NCBI RefSeq assembly: GCF_011193355.1
Contig: NZ_CP049780.1
Coordinates: forward strand, 2,580,556 to 2,644,555
Length of the DNA stretch: 64,000 nucleotides
Source of the DNA: Streptomyces sp. JB150
GTDB lineage: Bacteria; Actinomycetota; Actinomycetes; Streptomycetales; Streptomycetaceae
Direction of reading: 5' to 3'
The translations under genes and the position numbers were made by a program. Below the pieces are notes generated by a model. That model was not told the DNA's origin and did no database searches. It saw only the letters and a program-made list of their open reading frames with translations. Positions 36,316 to 45,184 of this stretch are shown here, in pieces (the stretch's first letter is position 1; each line of letters opens with the position of its first letter).

Positions 36316-37689
36316 ATGAGTCACGCTCAGCCACCCGCCGGGTGGCGCGCCCCTCGCCCGCTGTCGCCGGTGCTGCCGGTGGTGGCCGTGGTCGCGCTGC
36401 TCGCGCTGCCCGTCGCCCCTGGCGACGAGGGCGGAGCCGGTCCCGCGGACGTGCTGTCCGCGCTGGTCGTCGTCTTCTGCGGGGTCCGGCTGCTGCGGCA
36501 ACGGCGGCGCCCCCTGACCCGGACCGCGGCCGTCGTGCTCGGAGCGCCGGTCGTCGGGCTCGCCTTCGCCGCGGCGGGTGCGGCCTCGCCGGGCGGCGGG
36601 CTCACCGGCCTCAGCCGCTACCTCCAGGTGTTCGTCCTGGTCCCGGCCGCCGTGGCCCTGCTCATCCGCGACCGGCGCGACTTCCGGCTGCTCGCCTGGT
36701 CGCTCGTGGGACTCGCGGTGTGGCAGGGGGCGGTCGGTGTGCACCAGTACGTGACCGAGACCGGCGCCTCCTACCAGGGCCGTCCGATCCGCGCGGTCGG
36801 CACCTTCGGTCCGCAGGACATCATGGGGATGGCGACCGTGGTGTCCCTCGGACTGGTGTGCGCGGTCGGGCTCGCCCTCGGCCGCGACCGCGCCGTACGG
36901 CACCGCGTCTGCGCCCTCGCCTGCGCCCTGGGCCTGCTGCTGCCGCTCGCCCTCTCCTTCAGCCGGGGCGCCTGGATCGCCACGGCGGTGACCTGCCTGA
37001 CGCAGCTGGTGATGGCCGGACTGCGGCGGGCGCTGCGGGTGGCGGCCGTGGTGGTGGCCGCGGGGGTGGTCCTGGTCGGCGGGTTCGGCGTCGGCACGGC
37101 CATGCTGCAGGAGCGGCTCGCCAGCATCACCCAGGTCACGGAGGCGCCCGACCAGTCGGTCACCGACCGGTACACGCTGTGGGCGGCGGCCGCCGGGATG
37201 TGGCACGAACGGCCGCTGACCGGGGTCGGGCTGAAGGGCTTTCCCGAATACCGGGACACGCACGCCTCGCTGGCGCTGTCGGCGGGCAGCGACACGGAGG
37301 GCGCGGGCGCGGCCTTCCGCAAGCAGCCGCTGCTGTCCCCGCACAACATGTACCTGCTGGTGCTCAGCGAACAGGGGATCATCGGCCTGTCGGCATTCGT
37401 GGGCAGCTGGTGCGTGCTGCTGGTGTGCGCGCTGCGCGGGCTGTGGCGGGTGCGGGCGGGCTGGCCCCGCAGCACCGGGCGATCGCGGGGAGCGGGCCTG
37501 GACTGTGCGTCGGTGGCCTGCGGGCTGCTCGTGTGGCAGCTCACCGACTTCCTGTACGCCGACATCGGCGGCCCCTCCGCCGTCCTGACCGCCGTCTGCT
37601 TCGGACTCGTCGCGTGGTGGGCGCTGGCCGGGGCCCCCGCGGGGGGCACGCCGGCCGGGATCCGCCCGGAGGAGGCACCCGCGCGATGA
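36316..37689 (+). CDS. O-antigen ligase/polymerase-like membrane protein (Wzy candidate)
   Basis: A 457-residue protein with about 10-12 membrane helices and one large external loop about residues 260-350 that contains RYTLWAAAAGMWHERPLTGVGLKGFP and LSPHNMYLLVLSEQG, the H-N pattern of the Wzy/WaaL fold. It should polymerise repeat units or ligate sugars on the outer face. It starts 5 bases after the phosphotransferase gene and its stop overlaps the next ATG. Confidence 0.85.
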   Translation: MSHAQPPAGWRAPRPLSPVLPVVAVVALLALPVAPGDEGGAGPADVLSALVVVFCGVRLLRQRRRPLTRTAAVVLGAPVVGLAFAAAGAASPGGGLTGLSRYLQVFVLVPAAVALLIRDRRDFRLLAWSLVGLAVWQGAVGVHQYVTETGASYQGRPIRAVGTFGPQDIMGMATVVSLGLVCAVGLALGRDRAVRHRVCALACALGLLLPLALSFSRGAWIATAVTCLTQLVMAGLRRALRVAAVVVAAGVVLVGGFGVGTAMLQERLASITQVTEAPDQSVTDRYTLWAAAAGMWHERPLTGVGLKGFPEYRDTHASLALSAGSDTEGAGAAFRKQPLLSPHNMYLLVLSEQGIIGLSAFVGSWCVLLVCALRGLWRVRAGWPRSTGRSRGAGLDCASVACGLLVWQLTDFLYADIGGPSAVLTAVCFGLVAWWALAGAPAGGTPAGIRPEEAPAR

Positions 37690-39734
37690 CGGTGACACCG
37701 CCCCGGGTGCCCCGGCCGGACAGCCGTGGGGACACCGGTCACCGGGAAGCCCAGGGGGTCCAGGAGTCCCCGGGTCCCGTCCCTGCCCCGGTGACCGCGG
37801 ACCCGCCCGCCGCCCCGAACGCCCCGAACGCCCTGAGCGCCGCAGAGGCCGCGATGCCCACGAGTGACCCGGGCGCCGCGGCCCCGGAGACCCCGGAGAC
37901 CCCGGAGGTCCCGGGCATCCCGGAGGCCCACGGCGCGGACACCCCGGAGGGCCCGGCGGCCCCCGTCATGCCGGAGGATCCGGAGGCCCCACGGGCCCCC
38001 GTGCCCTTCACCATCCCCCTTGTTCGCACGACCGCCACCCGCCATGAGGATCCCCGGCGGATCGGAACCCCGCCCGGGCCGGACAGCCGCAGCCGGCCGG
38101 ACGCCTCCCGTGATCCGAAGGCCCCCCGGGAGTCCGGAACCGGCCAGGACCTCACGAAGGAGGTGCGGGAGTCCGGGGGCTTCCTCGCCAGGGCCGCGCT
38201 GCTCACCGCGGTGCTCTCGATCGCCGGATCGGTGCTGGGGCTCGCCCGGGACCAGGCGCTGGCCCGGCTGTTCGGCGCGGGCAGCGACACGGACGCGTTC
38301 CTGGTGGCCTGGACGGTCCCGGAGTTCGCCGCCACCCTGCTGATCGAGGACGGGCTGGCCTTCGTGCTGGTCCCGGCGTTCAGTCTGGCCCTGGCGCGGC
38401 GGGCACGGGGCGCTTCCGGCGACCCGGTGCGCGCCCTGATCGCTGCGACCGCGCCCCGGCTGCTGCTGACGCTGGCCGCCGTCGCGGCACTGGTCGTGGC
38501 CGTCGCGCCGTACCTGGTGGAAGCACTGGCGCCCGGCCTGCCCGACCCGGCCCTGGCCGTCGACTGCACCCGCCTCACCGCGACCTGTGTGCTGACCTTC
38601 GGCCTCGCCGGGTACTGCAGTGCCGCCCTGCGCGCCCACCGCCGCTTCCTCGCCCCGGCGTCGATCTACGTCGCCTACAACACCACGATCATCGCGGGGA
38701 TGTCGGTGCTCGGCGGGCGCTGGGGCGTGCGCTCGGCGGCGGTCGGCGTCGCGGCCGGAGGCTGCCTGATGCTCGCCGTACAACTGCCCTCGCTGCTGCG
38801 GCAGCTCGGCAGGCGCCCGGCGCCCGGCCCGGGCGGGCAGCCCGGCCACAGCGCCCGGCCGGTGGCCCTCGCGCTGGTCGCGACCGTGCTGCTGTTCGCG
38901 CTGTGCCGCCAGTCGCAGGTGCTCATCGAGCGGTTCCTCGCCTCCCACCTGCCCGCCGGGGCGATCTCCCACCTCAACTACGCGCAGAAGGTGGCGCAGA
39001 TCCCGATGACACTGTCGCTGATGCTGTGCACGGTCACCTTCCCCGTGGTCGCGCGGGCGCTGGCCGACGGCGACACGGCGCGGGCACGCGCGCGTGTCGA
39101 GCGCGACCTGGCGCTGGCGGCGAGCGTGGTGCTGCTGGGCACGGCGGCGGTGGTGGCGTGCGCGCCGCAGATCGTCGACGTGCTCTTCCAGCGCGGCGCG
39201 TTCACCGCGGGGGACACCGCGGCCACCGCGCGGGTGATGCGGGTGTACGCGCTCGGGCTGCTGGGCCAGACGCTGGTGGGCGCGCTGATCCGCTCGTACT
39301 TCGGGGCGGGCCGGCCCACCTGGTACCCGGTCGTGGCGATGACGCTGGGGATCGTGGCGACCTCCTGGATCGGCGCCTGGACCGTGGGCCCCTGGGGCAC
39401 CTGCGGCATCGCCGCCGCCAACGCGGCCGGCATCTCGCTGACCGCCGCCCTGCTCCTGGCCGGCACCCGCCGACGCGGCGTGGTGCCGATCCGGGTCCGG
39501 CCGGTGCTCGAGGAACTGAGCCGGCCACTGCGGGCGGCGCTGGTGGCCACGCTCGCGGGCGCGTTCGTCGCGGACCGCCTGGCCGCTCCGGGACCGGCGC
39601 TCGCCGCCGGACTGCTGACCGTGACCGTCGTCTTCGCCCTGCTCGGCCGGTTTCTGGGCGCGCAGGGCGTCGCGCCCGCTTTCCGTTCCGTACGCTCCGT
39701 GACCCGAAGGCTCGCACATGGCCGCTTCCGTTGA
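37686..39734 (+). CDS. MurJ/MviN-like lipid-linked oligosaccharide flippase with disordered N-terminus
   Basis: A 682-residue MOP-superfamily flippase. Residues 1-165 are Pro/Ala/Glu-rich (repeated PETPE, PEAP, PEDPE units) and predicted disordered. Then about 14 membrane helices: ESGGFLARAALLTAVLSIAGSVLGLARDQALARLFGAG opens the transport domain, followed by LIEDGLAFVLVPAFSLAL and RFLASHLPAGAISHLNYAQKV. In this operon it probably moves the exopolysaccharide repeat across the membrane (Wzx role) and is not the housekeeping lipid II flippase, though the latter cannot be excluded. ATGA overlap with the polymerase gene fixes the start; 17 bases overlap the next gene. Confidence 0.85.
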   Translation: MTVTPPRVPRPDSRGDTGHREAQGVQESPGPVPAPVTADPPAAPNAPNALSAAEAAMPTSDPGAAAPETPETPEVPGIPEAHGADTPEGPAAPVMPEDPEAPRAPVPFTIPLVRTTATRHEDPRRIGTPPGPDSRSRPDASRDPKAPRESGTGQDLTKEVRESGGFLARAALLTAVLSIAGSVLGLARDQALARLFGAGSDTDAFLVAWTVPEFAATLLIEDGLAFVLVPAFSLALARRARGASGDPVRALIAATAPRLLLTLAAVAALVVAVAPYLVEALAPGLPDPALAVDCTRLTATCVLTFGLAGYCSAALRAHRRFLAPASIYVAYNTTIIAGMSVLGGRWGVRSAAVGVAAGGCLMLAVQLPSLLRQLGRRPAPGPGGQPGHSARPVALALVATVLLFALCRQSQVLIERFLASHLPAGAISHLNYAQKVAQIPMTLSLMLCTVTFPVVARALADGDTARARARVERDLALAASVVLLGTAAVVACAPQIVDVLFQRGAFTAGDTAATARVMRVYALGLLGQTLVGALIRSYFGAGRPTWYPVVAMTLGIVATSWIGAWTVGPWGTCGIAAANAAGISLTAALLLAGTRRRGVVPIRVRPVLEELSRPLRAALVATLAGAFVADRLAAPGPALAAGLLTVTVVFALLGRFLGAQGVAPAFRSVRSVTRRLAHGRFR

Positions 39735-40491
39735 CTCCGCCGTTCCCGGCACCCGTGCCGCCCCGGCGTCCCGTACCACCCCGGTCCCGTGGGTGGCGAT
39801 GTACCACTCCGTGGGCGACTGCTCCGACGACCCGTACCGGATCACCGTCACGCCCGCCCGGCTGGACCGGCAGCTGGGCTGGCTGCGCCGGCGCGGGCTG
39901 CGCGGCGTGTCCGTCACCGAGTTGCTGGCGGCCCGCGCCGACGGGACGGGCCACGGGCTGGTCGGGCTGACCTTCGACGACGGGTACGCCGACTTCGTCG
40001 ACCACGCCCTGCCCGTGCTGCGCCGCCACGGCTTCGACGCGACCCTGTTCGTGCTGCCGGGCCGGCTCGGCGGCGACAACGCCTGGGATCCGCTGGGCCC
40101 GCGCAAGCCGCTGCTGACCGCGGAGGGCATCCGCGAGGCCGCCGCTGCCGGTGTCGAGATCGCCTCGCACGGACTGACCCACGTGGATCTGACGAAGGCG
40201 GACGACACGGTGCTGAGGGCCGAGACGGCCGGGAGCCGGGAGCTGCTGGCGGAGCTGGCGGGTGCTCCGGTCGCCGGGTTCTGCTATCCGTACGGCGCGA
40301 TCGACCGCCGCGCCGTTGACGCCGTGCGCGCCGCCGGGTACCGCTACGCCTGTGCCATCGACCCCGGCCCGCTCGCCGGCCCGCACGCCCTGCCCCGCGT
40401 GCACATCGGGCAGAACGACACCGCCGTGCGCCTCCACCTGAAGTACCGGCTGCACCGGTTGCGCCGCCGGCCCGTGGAGGGGCCGCTGTGA
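39718..40491 (+). CDS. Polysaccharide deacetylase (NodB/CE4 domain)
   Basis: A 257-residue enzyme with a CE4 domain: WVAMYHSVG, the catalytic LTFDDGYADF (motif 1, metal Asp), EIASHGLTHVDLTK (motif 2, metal His pair) and FCYPYGAID (motif 3). No signal peptide, so it appears cytoplasmic or follows an unusual route. It would remove N-acetyl groups from the polymer or a precursor, giving it positive charge. Embedded in the operon by overlaps at both ends. Confidence 0.9.
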   Translation: MAASVDSAVPGTRAAPASRTTPVPWVAMYHSVGDCSDDPYRITVTPARLDRQLGWLRRRGLRGVSVTELLAARADGTGHGLVGLTFDDGYADFVDHALPVLRRHGFDATLFVLPGRLGGDNAWDPLGPRKPLLTAEGIREAAAAGVEIASHGLTHVDLTKADDTVLRAETAGSRELLAELAGAPVAGFCYPYGAIDRRAVDAVRAAGYRYACAIDPGPLAGPHALPRVHIGQNDTAVRLHLKYRLHRLRRRPVEGPL

Positions 40492-41639
40492 AGGCGCTGC
40501 ACGTCATCACCGGTCTCGGTGTCGGCGGTGCCGAGCAGCAGTTGCGGCTGCTGATCCGGCACCTGCCCGTCGAGTGCGACGTGGTGACCCTCACCAACCC
40601 GGGCGCGGTCGCCGACGGGCTGACCGCCGACGGGGTGCGGGTCGTCCACCTGGGCATGACCGGCAACCGCGACCTGTCCGCCCTCCCCCGCCTGGTCCGG
40701 ATCATCCGCGACGGCGGCTACGACCTCGTCCACACCCATCTGTACCGGGCCTGCGTCTACGGGCGGATCGCCGCCCGGCTCGCGGGTGTCCGCGCCGTCG
40801 TCGCCACCGAGCACTCCCTCGGCGAGTCCCAGATGGAGGGCCGCCCGCTCGGCGCGGGGGTGCGCGCGCTCTACCTCGCCGGCGAGCGTCTCGGCCGTGC
40901 CACGGTCGCCGTCTCCCCCACGGTCGCCGACCGCCTCAGACGCTGGGGGGTGCCCGCGCCGCGCATCGAGGTGGTGCCCAACGGCGTCGACCTGTCCCGG
41001 TTGCGCTTCGACCCGCGGCGGCGGCACCGCACCCGGCAACGGCTGGGCCTGCCCGAGGGGGCGTACGTCATCGGGGGCGTCGGACGGCTCACCGCCGCCA
41101 AGCGCTTCGACGTCCTCGTGCACGCCCTCGCCCTGCTGCCCGGCGACCCCTGGCTGCTGCTGGTCGGCGGGGGCCCCGAGGAGAACGTGCTGCGCCGCAC
41201 CGCCCACGAGGCGGGCGTCGCCGCACGGGTGCTGTTCACCGGCGAACGCCCCGCCGTTCCCGATGGCTCCCCCGGCCCCGATCTGCCCTCGCTGCTCTTC
41301 GCGATGGACGTGCTGGCCTCGCCGTCCCCCGAGGAGTCGTTCGGCCTGGCGATCGTGGAAGCTCTGGCGTCCGGGCTGCCGGTGCGTTACGCCGCCTGCC
41401 CCGCGCTCGAGGACCTGCCCCCGCACAGCGCCCCGGCGGCCCGCCGTGTCACCGGCGGAGCGGATGCCTTCGCGCAGGCCCTCGCCGAGGCCCGCGCGGC
41501 CGGTCCGGCGCCGCGCGCCGCCCCCGAGGCGGCCCGCCACTACAGCATCACGCGCAGCGCCGCCCGGCTGATGGACGTGTACGCGCGCATCGCCTCTCCC
41601 GCCCTGTCCCCGTCTCCGCAGGAAGTCACCGCCTCATGA
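40488..41639 (+). CDS. GT4 family glycosyltransferase
   Basis: A 383-residue GT-B enzyme: HVITGLGVGGAEQQLRLLIRHL, YDLVHTHLYRACVYGRIAARL, VPNGVDLSRL, IGGVGRLTAAKRFDVLVHAL, LLVGGGPEENVL, LASPSPEESFGLAIVEALASGLPV. It adds a later sugar to the lipid-linked unit. GTGA overlap with the deacetylase and ATGA overlap with the Wzz-like gene show coupled translation. Confidence 0.9.
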   Translation: MKALHVITGLGVGGAEQQLRLLIRHLPVECDVVTLTNPGAVADGLTADGVRVVHLGMTGNRDLSALPRLVRIIRDGGYDLVHTHLYRACVYGRIAARLAGVRAVVATEHSLGESQMEGRPLGAGVRALYLAGERLGRATVAVSPTVADRLRRWGVPAPRIEVVPNGVDLSRLRFDPRRRHRTRQRLGLPEGAYVIGGVGRLTAAKRFDVLVHALALLPGDPWLLLVGGGPEENVLRRTAHEAGVAARVLFTGERPAVPDGSPGPDLPSLLFAMDVLASPSPEESFGLAIVEALASGLPVRYAACPALEDLPPHSAPAARRVTGGADAFAQALAEARAAGPAPRAAPEAARHYSITRSAARLMDVYARIASPALSPSPQEVTAS

Positions 41640-42325
41640 CCGAGCATCCCACCGGCGACCACGTCCCCGGATCACACCGGGCGCCCGCACCGCGCCGCGG
41701 GTCGTCCGCCCTTTCCCGCGCCCGCAAGCTGCCACCCTGGTCGCTGCTCGCCGCCGGGGTGCTGGCCGGCGGGCTGCTGGGCGGCGGGTACGGGGTGGCC
41801 AGGACACCCACGTACACGGCCACCAGCTATGTCGTCGCCGTGCCCACCGAGCGGTCCGACCCGGCCACGGCGCTCGGCTTCGCCCAGGCCTACGGCCGGG
41901 CCGCCACTCAGCTCGCGGTGCTCGGTGACGCCCAGGTGTGGGCGGGCGTCCCGGTCTCGACGCTCCGGTCCAGCGTGCGGACGGCCACCTCCCCGGACGT
42001 GCCGATGGTCGCGGTGACCGCCACCTCCGCCCGTCCGGACCTCGCCGCCGACATGGCCAACGCGGTGGCCCGCGCGCTCACCCGGCACGCGGGCGACACC
42101 GCCGAGGTCACCCATGTCGAGCTGGAGCAGTTCGCGCGCGCCACCGAACCCGCGGAGCCGTCCTCGGCGTCCCCGGCCGTGACCGGGCTGGTCGGCGCCA
42201 GCGCGGGCGGGCTGCTGGGTGGGCTGGCGCTGCTGGTGCGGCCCAGGCGCGACCCGGACGAGCTGGGCCGTCCCCCCGCGCTGCCGAGTCCGGCCCTGGC
42301 CGGTGACACCCACGGTGCGCTGTGA
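41636..42325 (+). CDS. Wzz/CapA-like chain-length protein
   Basis: A 229-residue protein with two membrane helices: one about residues 36-53 (SLLAAGVLAGGLLGGGYG) and one near the C-terminus (TGLVGASAGGLLGGLALLV), enclosing an external domain with YTATSYVVAVP and VPMVAVTATSARPDLAADMANAVARAL. That is the layout of polysaccharide co-polymerases, which set polymer length. The tyrosine-kinase partner (Wzc/CapB) usual in such systems is not encoded nearby. Confidence 0.8.
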   Translation: MTEHPTGDHVPGSHRAPAPRRGSSALSRARKLPPWSLLAAGVLAGGLLGGGYGVARTPTYTATSYVVAVPTERSDPATALGFAQAYGRAATQLAVLGDAQVWAGVPVSTLRSSVRTATSPDVPMVAVTATSARPDLAADMANAVARALTRHAGDTAEVTHVELEQFARATEPAEPSSASPAVTGLVGASAGGLLGGLALLVRPRRDPDELGRPPALPSPALAGDTHGAL

Positions 42326-43467
42326 ACGCGGCGGACACCGCGCTCGCCGCGCCCGTCTCCGGCCCGGCGTCCGGCTGCGCGTCGGAGGTCGTCACCGACG
42401 AAACCGCCTTCGCCGCGCTGGGCCCCGCCTGGACGCGGCTGTACCGGCGGTGCGGCACGGCGACGCCGTTCCAGACCCACGCCTGGCTGCACTCGTGGTG
42501 GCGGTCGTACGGCAGGCGGGGGCGGCTGCGGCTGGTGCTGGTGCGGTCCGGTGACGACCTCGTCGCGGCGGCCCCGCTGATGCGCGCGGGCGGTCCGCTG
42601 CCCGCGCTGGTGCCGCTCGGCGGGGCGATCTCCGACTACGCCGACGTGCTGCTGGACGACGCCCTCGGTGACCGGGCGGTGGCCGCGCTCACCGGCGCCC
42701 TCGCCCGGGAGGCCCGCGGCGCGCTGCTCGACCTGCGCGAGGTGCGGCCCGGCGGCGCGGCGGAACGGGTCTACGAGCAATGGCGCGGGCCGCGCCGCCG
42801 CCTCGACGACTCGCTCTGCCTGGAGCTGCCGCCGCTGCCGCTGGCCGAGCTGGCCGCCCGGCTGCCGTCGGCCAAGGCCCAGCAGCGGGTGCGGGCCAAG
42901 CTGCGCAGGCTGGCGGCGCTCGGCATCGAACGGCGCGCCGTCGCCCCGGCCGGGGTGGAACGGACCGTGGACCGGCTGCTGGAGCTGCATCGGCTCCAGT
43001 GGCAGGGGCGGAAGGTGACGCCGGAGCATCTGCGCCCCCGGTTCCGCGACCATCTGGTGCGGGCGGTCGGGCCGATGGTGGCGTCGGGGGACGCGGTGGT
43101 CACCGAGTTCCTGCTGGACGGCGCGGTGGTCGCCGTCGATCTGACGCTGCTGTCGCCGTGCCTCACCGGCGGCTATCTGTACGGTGCCCACCCGGGTCTG
43201 CGGGAGCGCAGGGCGGACGTGGCGGTCATGCTGCTGGACGCCGCCACCGAGCACCTGGCCGGGCGCGGCGCGCTGAGCCTGTTGCGCGGCGACGAGCCGT
43301 ACAAACACCACTGGCGCCCGGACGCGGTGGTGAACCGGCGGCTGCTACTGGCCCGGCGGCGCACCGCCCCGCTGCTGGCGGCGGCACTGTGCCAGGCGGC
43401 CCTGCGGGACCGGGGCCGGGAACTGGTCCGGCGGCGACAGGAGCCTGACGGTGGCGGCGGGTCCTGA
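42322..43467 (+). CDS. GNAT/FemAB-like acetyltransferase (BioF2-like)
   Basis: A 381-residue protein of the CelD/BcsL type: FQTHAWLHSWWRSYGR near residue 50, a central helical part, KAQQRVRAKLRRL, and a C-terminal GNAT-like half with VVTEFLLDGAVVAVDLTLL, GGYLYGAHPGLRERRADVAVMLLDAATEHL and LLRGDEPYKHHWRP. Proteins of this group acylate polysaccharides. It closes the operon, starting with a GTGA overlap, and converges with the GH26-like gene. Confidence 0.82.
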   Translation: MNAADTALAAPVSGPASGCASEVVTDETAFAALGPAWTRLYRRCGTATPFQTHAWLHSWWRSYGRRGRLRLVLVRSGDDLVAAAPLMRAGGPLPALVPLGGAISDYADVLLDDALGDRAVAALTGALAREARGALLDLREVRPGGAAERVYEQWRGPRRRLDDSLCLELPPLPLAELAARLPSAKAQQRVRAKLRRLAALGIERRAVAPAGVERTVDRLLELHRLQWQGRKVTPEHLRPRFRDHLVRAVGPMVASGDAVVTEFLLDGAVVAVDLTLLSPCLTGGYLYGAHPGLRERRADVAVMLLDAATEHLAGRGALSLLRGDEPYKHHWRPDAVVNRRLLLARRRTAPLLAAALCQAALRDRGRELVRRRQEPDGGGGS

Positions 43468-43495
43468 GCGAGCCCGCCGCCTTCGGCGTGCCGGG

Positions 43496-44983
43496 TCAGT
43501 CGAATCGCGTCCACCAGTCGGCGCGCACGCACAGCTGCCCGCCGAGCCAGTGCTCGACCCAGTCGCCCAGGTCCAGCGCCGTGCAGTCGGCCGACGGCTG
43601 CGGGGCGGGCTCGGTGGAGGGCGGGTCGGCGGGCTCGGTGACGGGCGGGCTCACCGGCGGGGCGTCCGGCTGCCCGGTGCGACCGGACAGCACGCTGCGG
43701 TACACCTCGGCCGCCTCGGGGTTCTGGTCGCACTGCCACACGCCGTGCGGGCAGTAGTCGGTCAGCGTGTTGTAGAGCGGCCTGTGTTCGTCCATCCAGG
43801 CGAGCATGCGCCGCATGTACTCGGCGTTGTCACCGTTGCGGAAGAGGCCCCACTCGGGATAGGAGATGGCCTTGCCGTGCTTGCGGGCGAATTCCACGTG
43901 GTGGCGCAGCCCATAGGGCTCACTCACCTGTTCGTCGAACGACATTCCGGCCGGCTGGTCGTAGGAATCCATGCCGATGATGTCGACCACCTCGTCCCCG
44001 GGATAGCACTCCGTCCAGGCGACGGCGTCCTTCCCGCGGCTCGGCGTGAAGTCGAAGCGGAATTCCTGTCCCGGCACCGAACGCATGGTGGTGACGATCC
44101 TGTTCCAGTACCTCTTCCAGGACTCCGGGTCCGGGCCGCAGCGATGGGTGTAGGTGATGCCGTTCATCTCCCAGCCGAGCACCAGCACCGTGTCCTGCGC
44201 CCGCAGCGCGACCAGCCGCTCGGCCAGGGCCCGGAAGTGGTGATCGAAGCGCCCGGCGGCGCCCTGCCGCAGCAGCTCCCGCACCTCGGTGTCGGGGACG
44301 CCCTCCTCGTTGCGCTCCAGCATGGGCACGTTGAGGACGAGGATCCGGTCGGCACGGCCGTTGCGCCAGTCCGCCCACGCGGCGAGGAAGCCGGGGCGGC
44401 CCTCGATGTTGCTCCAGCGGTCACCGGGCAGGTAGGTGTGGCCGACGCGCACGTCGGCTCCGCCGAGCCACCGGCTGAACTCCGCCATGCGGGTGATCCC
44501 GCGCGGGCCGTAATCCAGGTAGGCGCCGAAGGCGGGCGCGTCGTCCGCGGGTGCCGCGACGGCGGGCGGCGCGGAGGCGGCCGAGGTCGCCGGGACCAGG
44601 GGGACCGCCGGAGCGGGCGAGCCGGCCGGGACGGGCCCGGGCTGGGTCGCCGGGACCGACGGGTTCGCGGGAACCGGCGGCTTCGGGGAGACCGGTGGGC
44701 TCACGGGGACCGGTGGGTTCGCGGGGATTGGCGCAGCCGTGGGGACGGACGGGCTCGCGGGAGCGGCTGGTGCCGTCTGCCGTGGCGGCGGCGCCAGGGC
44801 GGCGGGCGGTCCGGTCGCCTCTGGTCGCGGTGCCGCCGGGGGCACCGGCGGCGGATCGGCGACCACCACCACCCCCAGTCCGGCGGCGAACCCCGGACCC
44901 GCGGCCAGGGCTGCCGTCGCGGCGACCGTCGCCGCCACGCATGCCAGCCGCCGGGACCGGGCCCGTCGCTGCTGTGGGGTCAT
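43496..44983 (-). CDS. Secreted GH26-like glycoside hydrolase
   Basis: A 495-residue exported protein: signal peptide about 13-38, a Pro/Ala-rich linker to about residue 150, then a TIM-barrel with FGAYLDYGPRGI, LVLGWEMNG (candidate general acid Glu), YPGDEVVDIIGMDSYDQPAG and ISYPEWGLFRNGDN (candidate nucleophile Glu). This fits GH26-type beta-mannanase/xylanase folds. A short Pro-rich tail with two cysteines and DWVEHWLGGQLC ends the protein. Placed next to the exopolysaccharide operon it may trim that polymer. GGAAGGAG supports ATG 44983. The substrate is unknown. Confidence 0.78.
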   Translation of the reverse strand: MTPQQRRARSRRLACVAATVAATAALAAGPGFAAGLGVVVVADPPPVPPAAPRPEATGPPAALAPPPRQTAPAAPASPSVPTAAPIPANPPVPVSPPVSPKPPVPANPSVPATQPGPVPAGSPAPAVPLVPATSAASAPPAVAAPADDAPAFGAYLDYGPRGITRMAEFSRWLGGADVRVGHTYLPGDRWSNIEGRPGFLAAWADWRNGRADRILVLNVPMLERNEEGVPDTEVRELLRQGAAGRFDHHFRALAERLVALRAQDTVLVLGWEMNGITYTHRCGPDPESWKRYWNRIVTTMRSVPGQEFRFDFTPSRGKDAVAWTECYPGDEVVDIIGMDSYDQPAGMSFDEQVSEPYGLRHHVEFARKHGKAISYPEWGLFRNGDNAEYMRRMLAWMDEHRPLYNTLTDYCPHGVWQCDQNPEAAEVYRSVLSGRTGQPDAPPVSPPVTEPADPPSTEPAPQPSADCTALDLGDWVEHWLGGQLCVRADWWTRFD

Positions 44984-45184
44984 GCCTGCTCCTTCCGCCA
45001 CGCTCGCACTGTTCTTCGAACGCTCTTCTCGCGCTGTGCCGTGGAGATCCACTGACACTCAGTCACACGGCCGGGCCTGCCGCCAGCGCGGTTGCGGCTT
45101 TCGAGTGCCCCGCTCGTCCGCGCGGGTGAGAAACCTGTGCCGCGCGCTTCGCGCGCGCACACCGACCGAATGGAAAGAACCACC

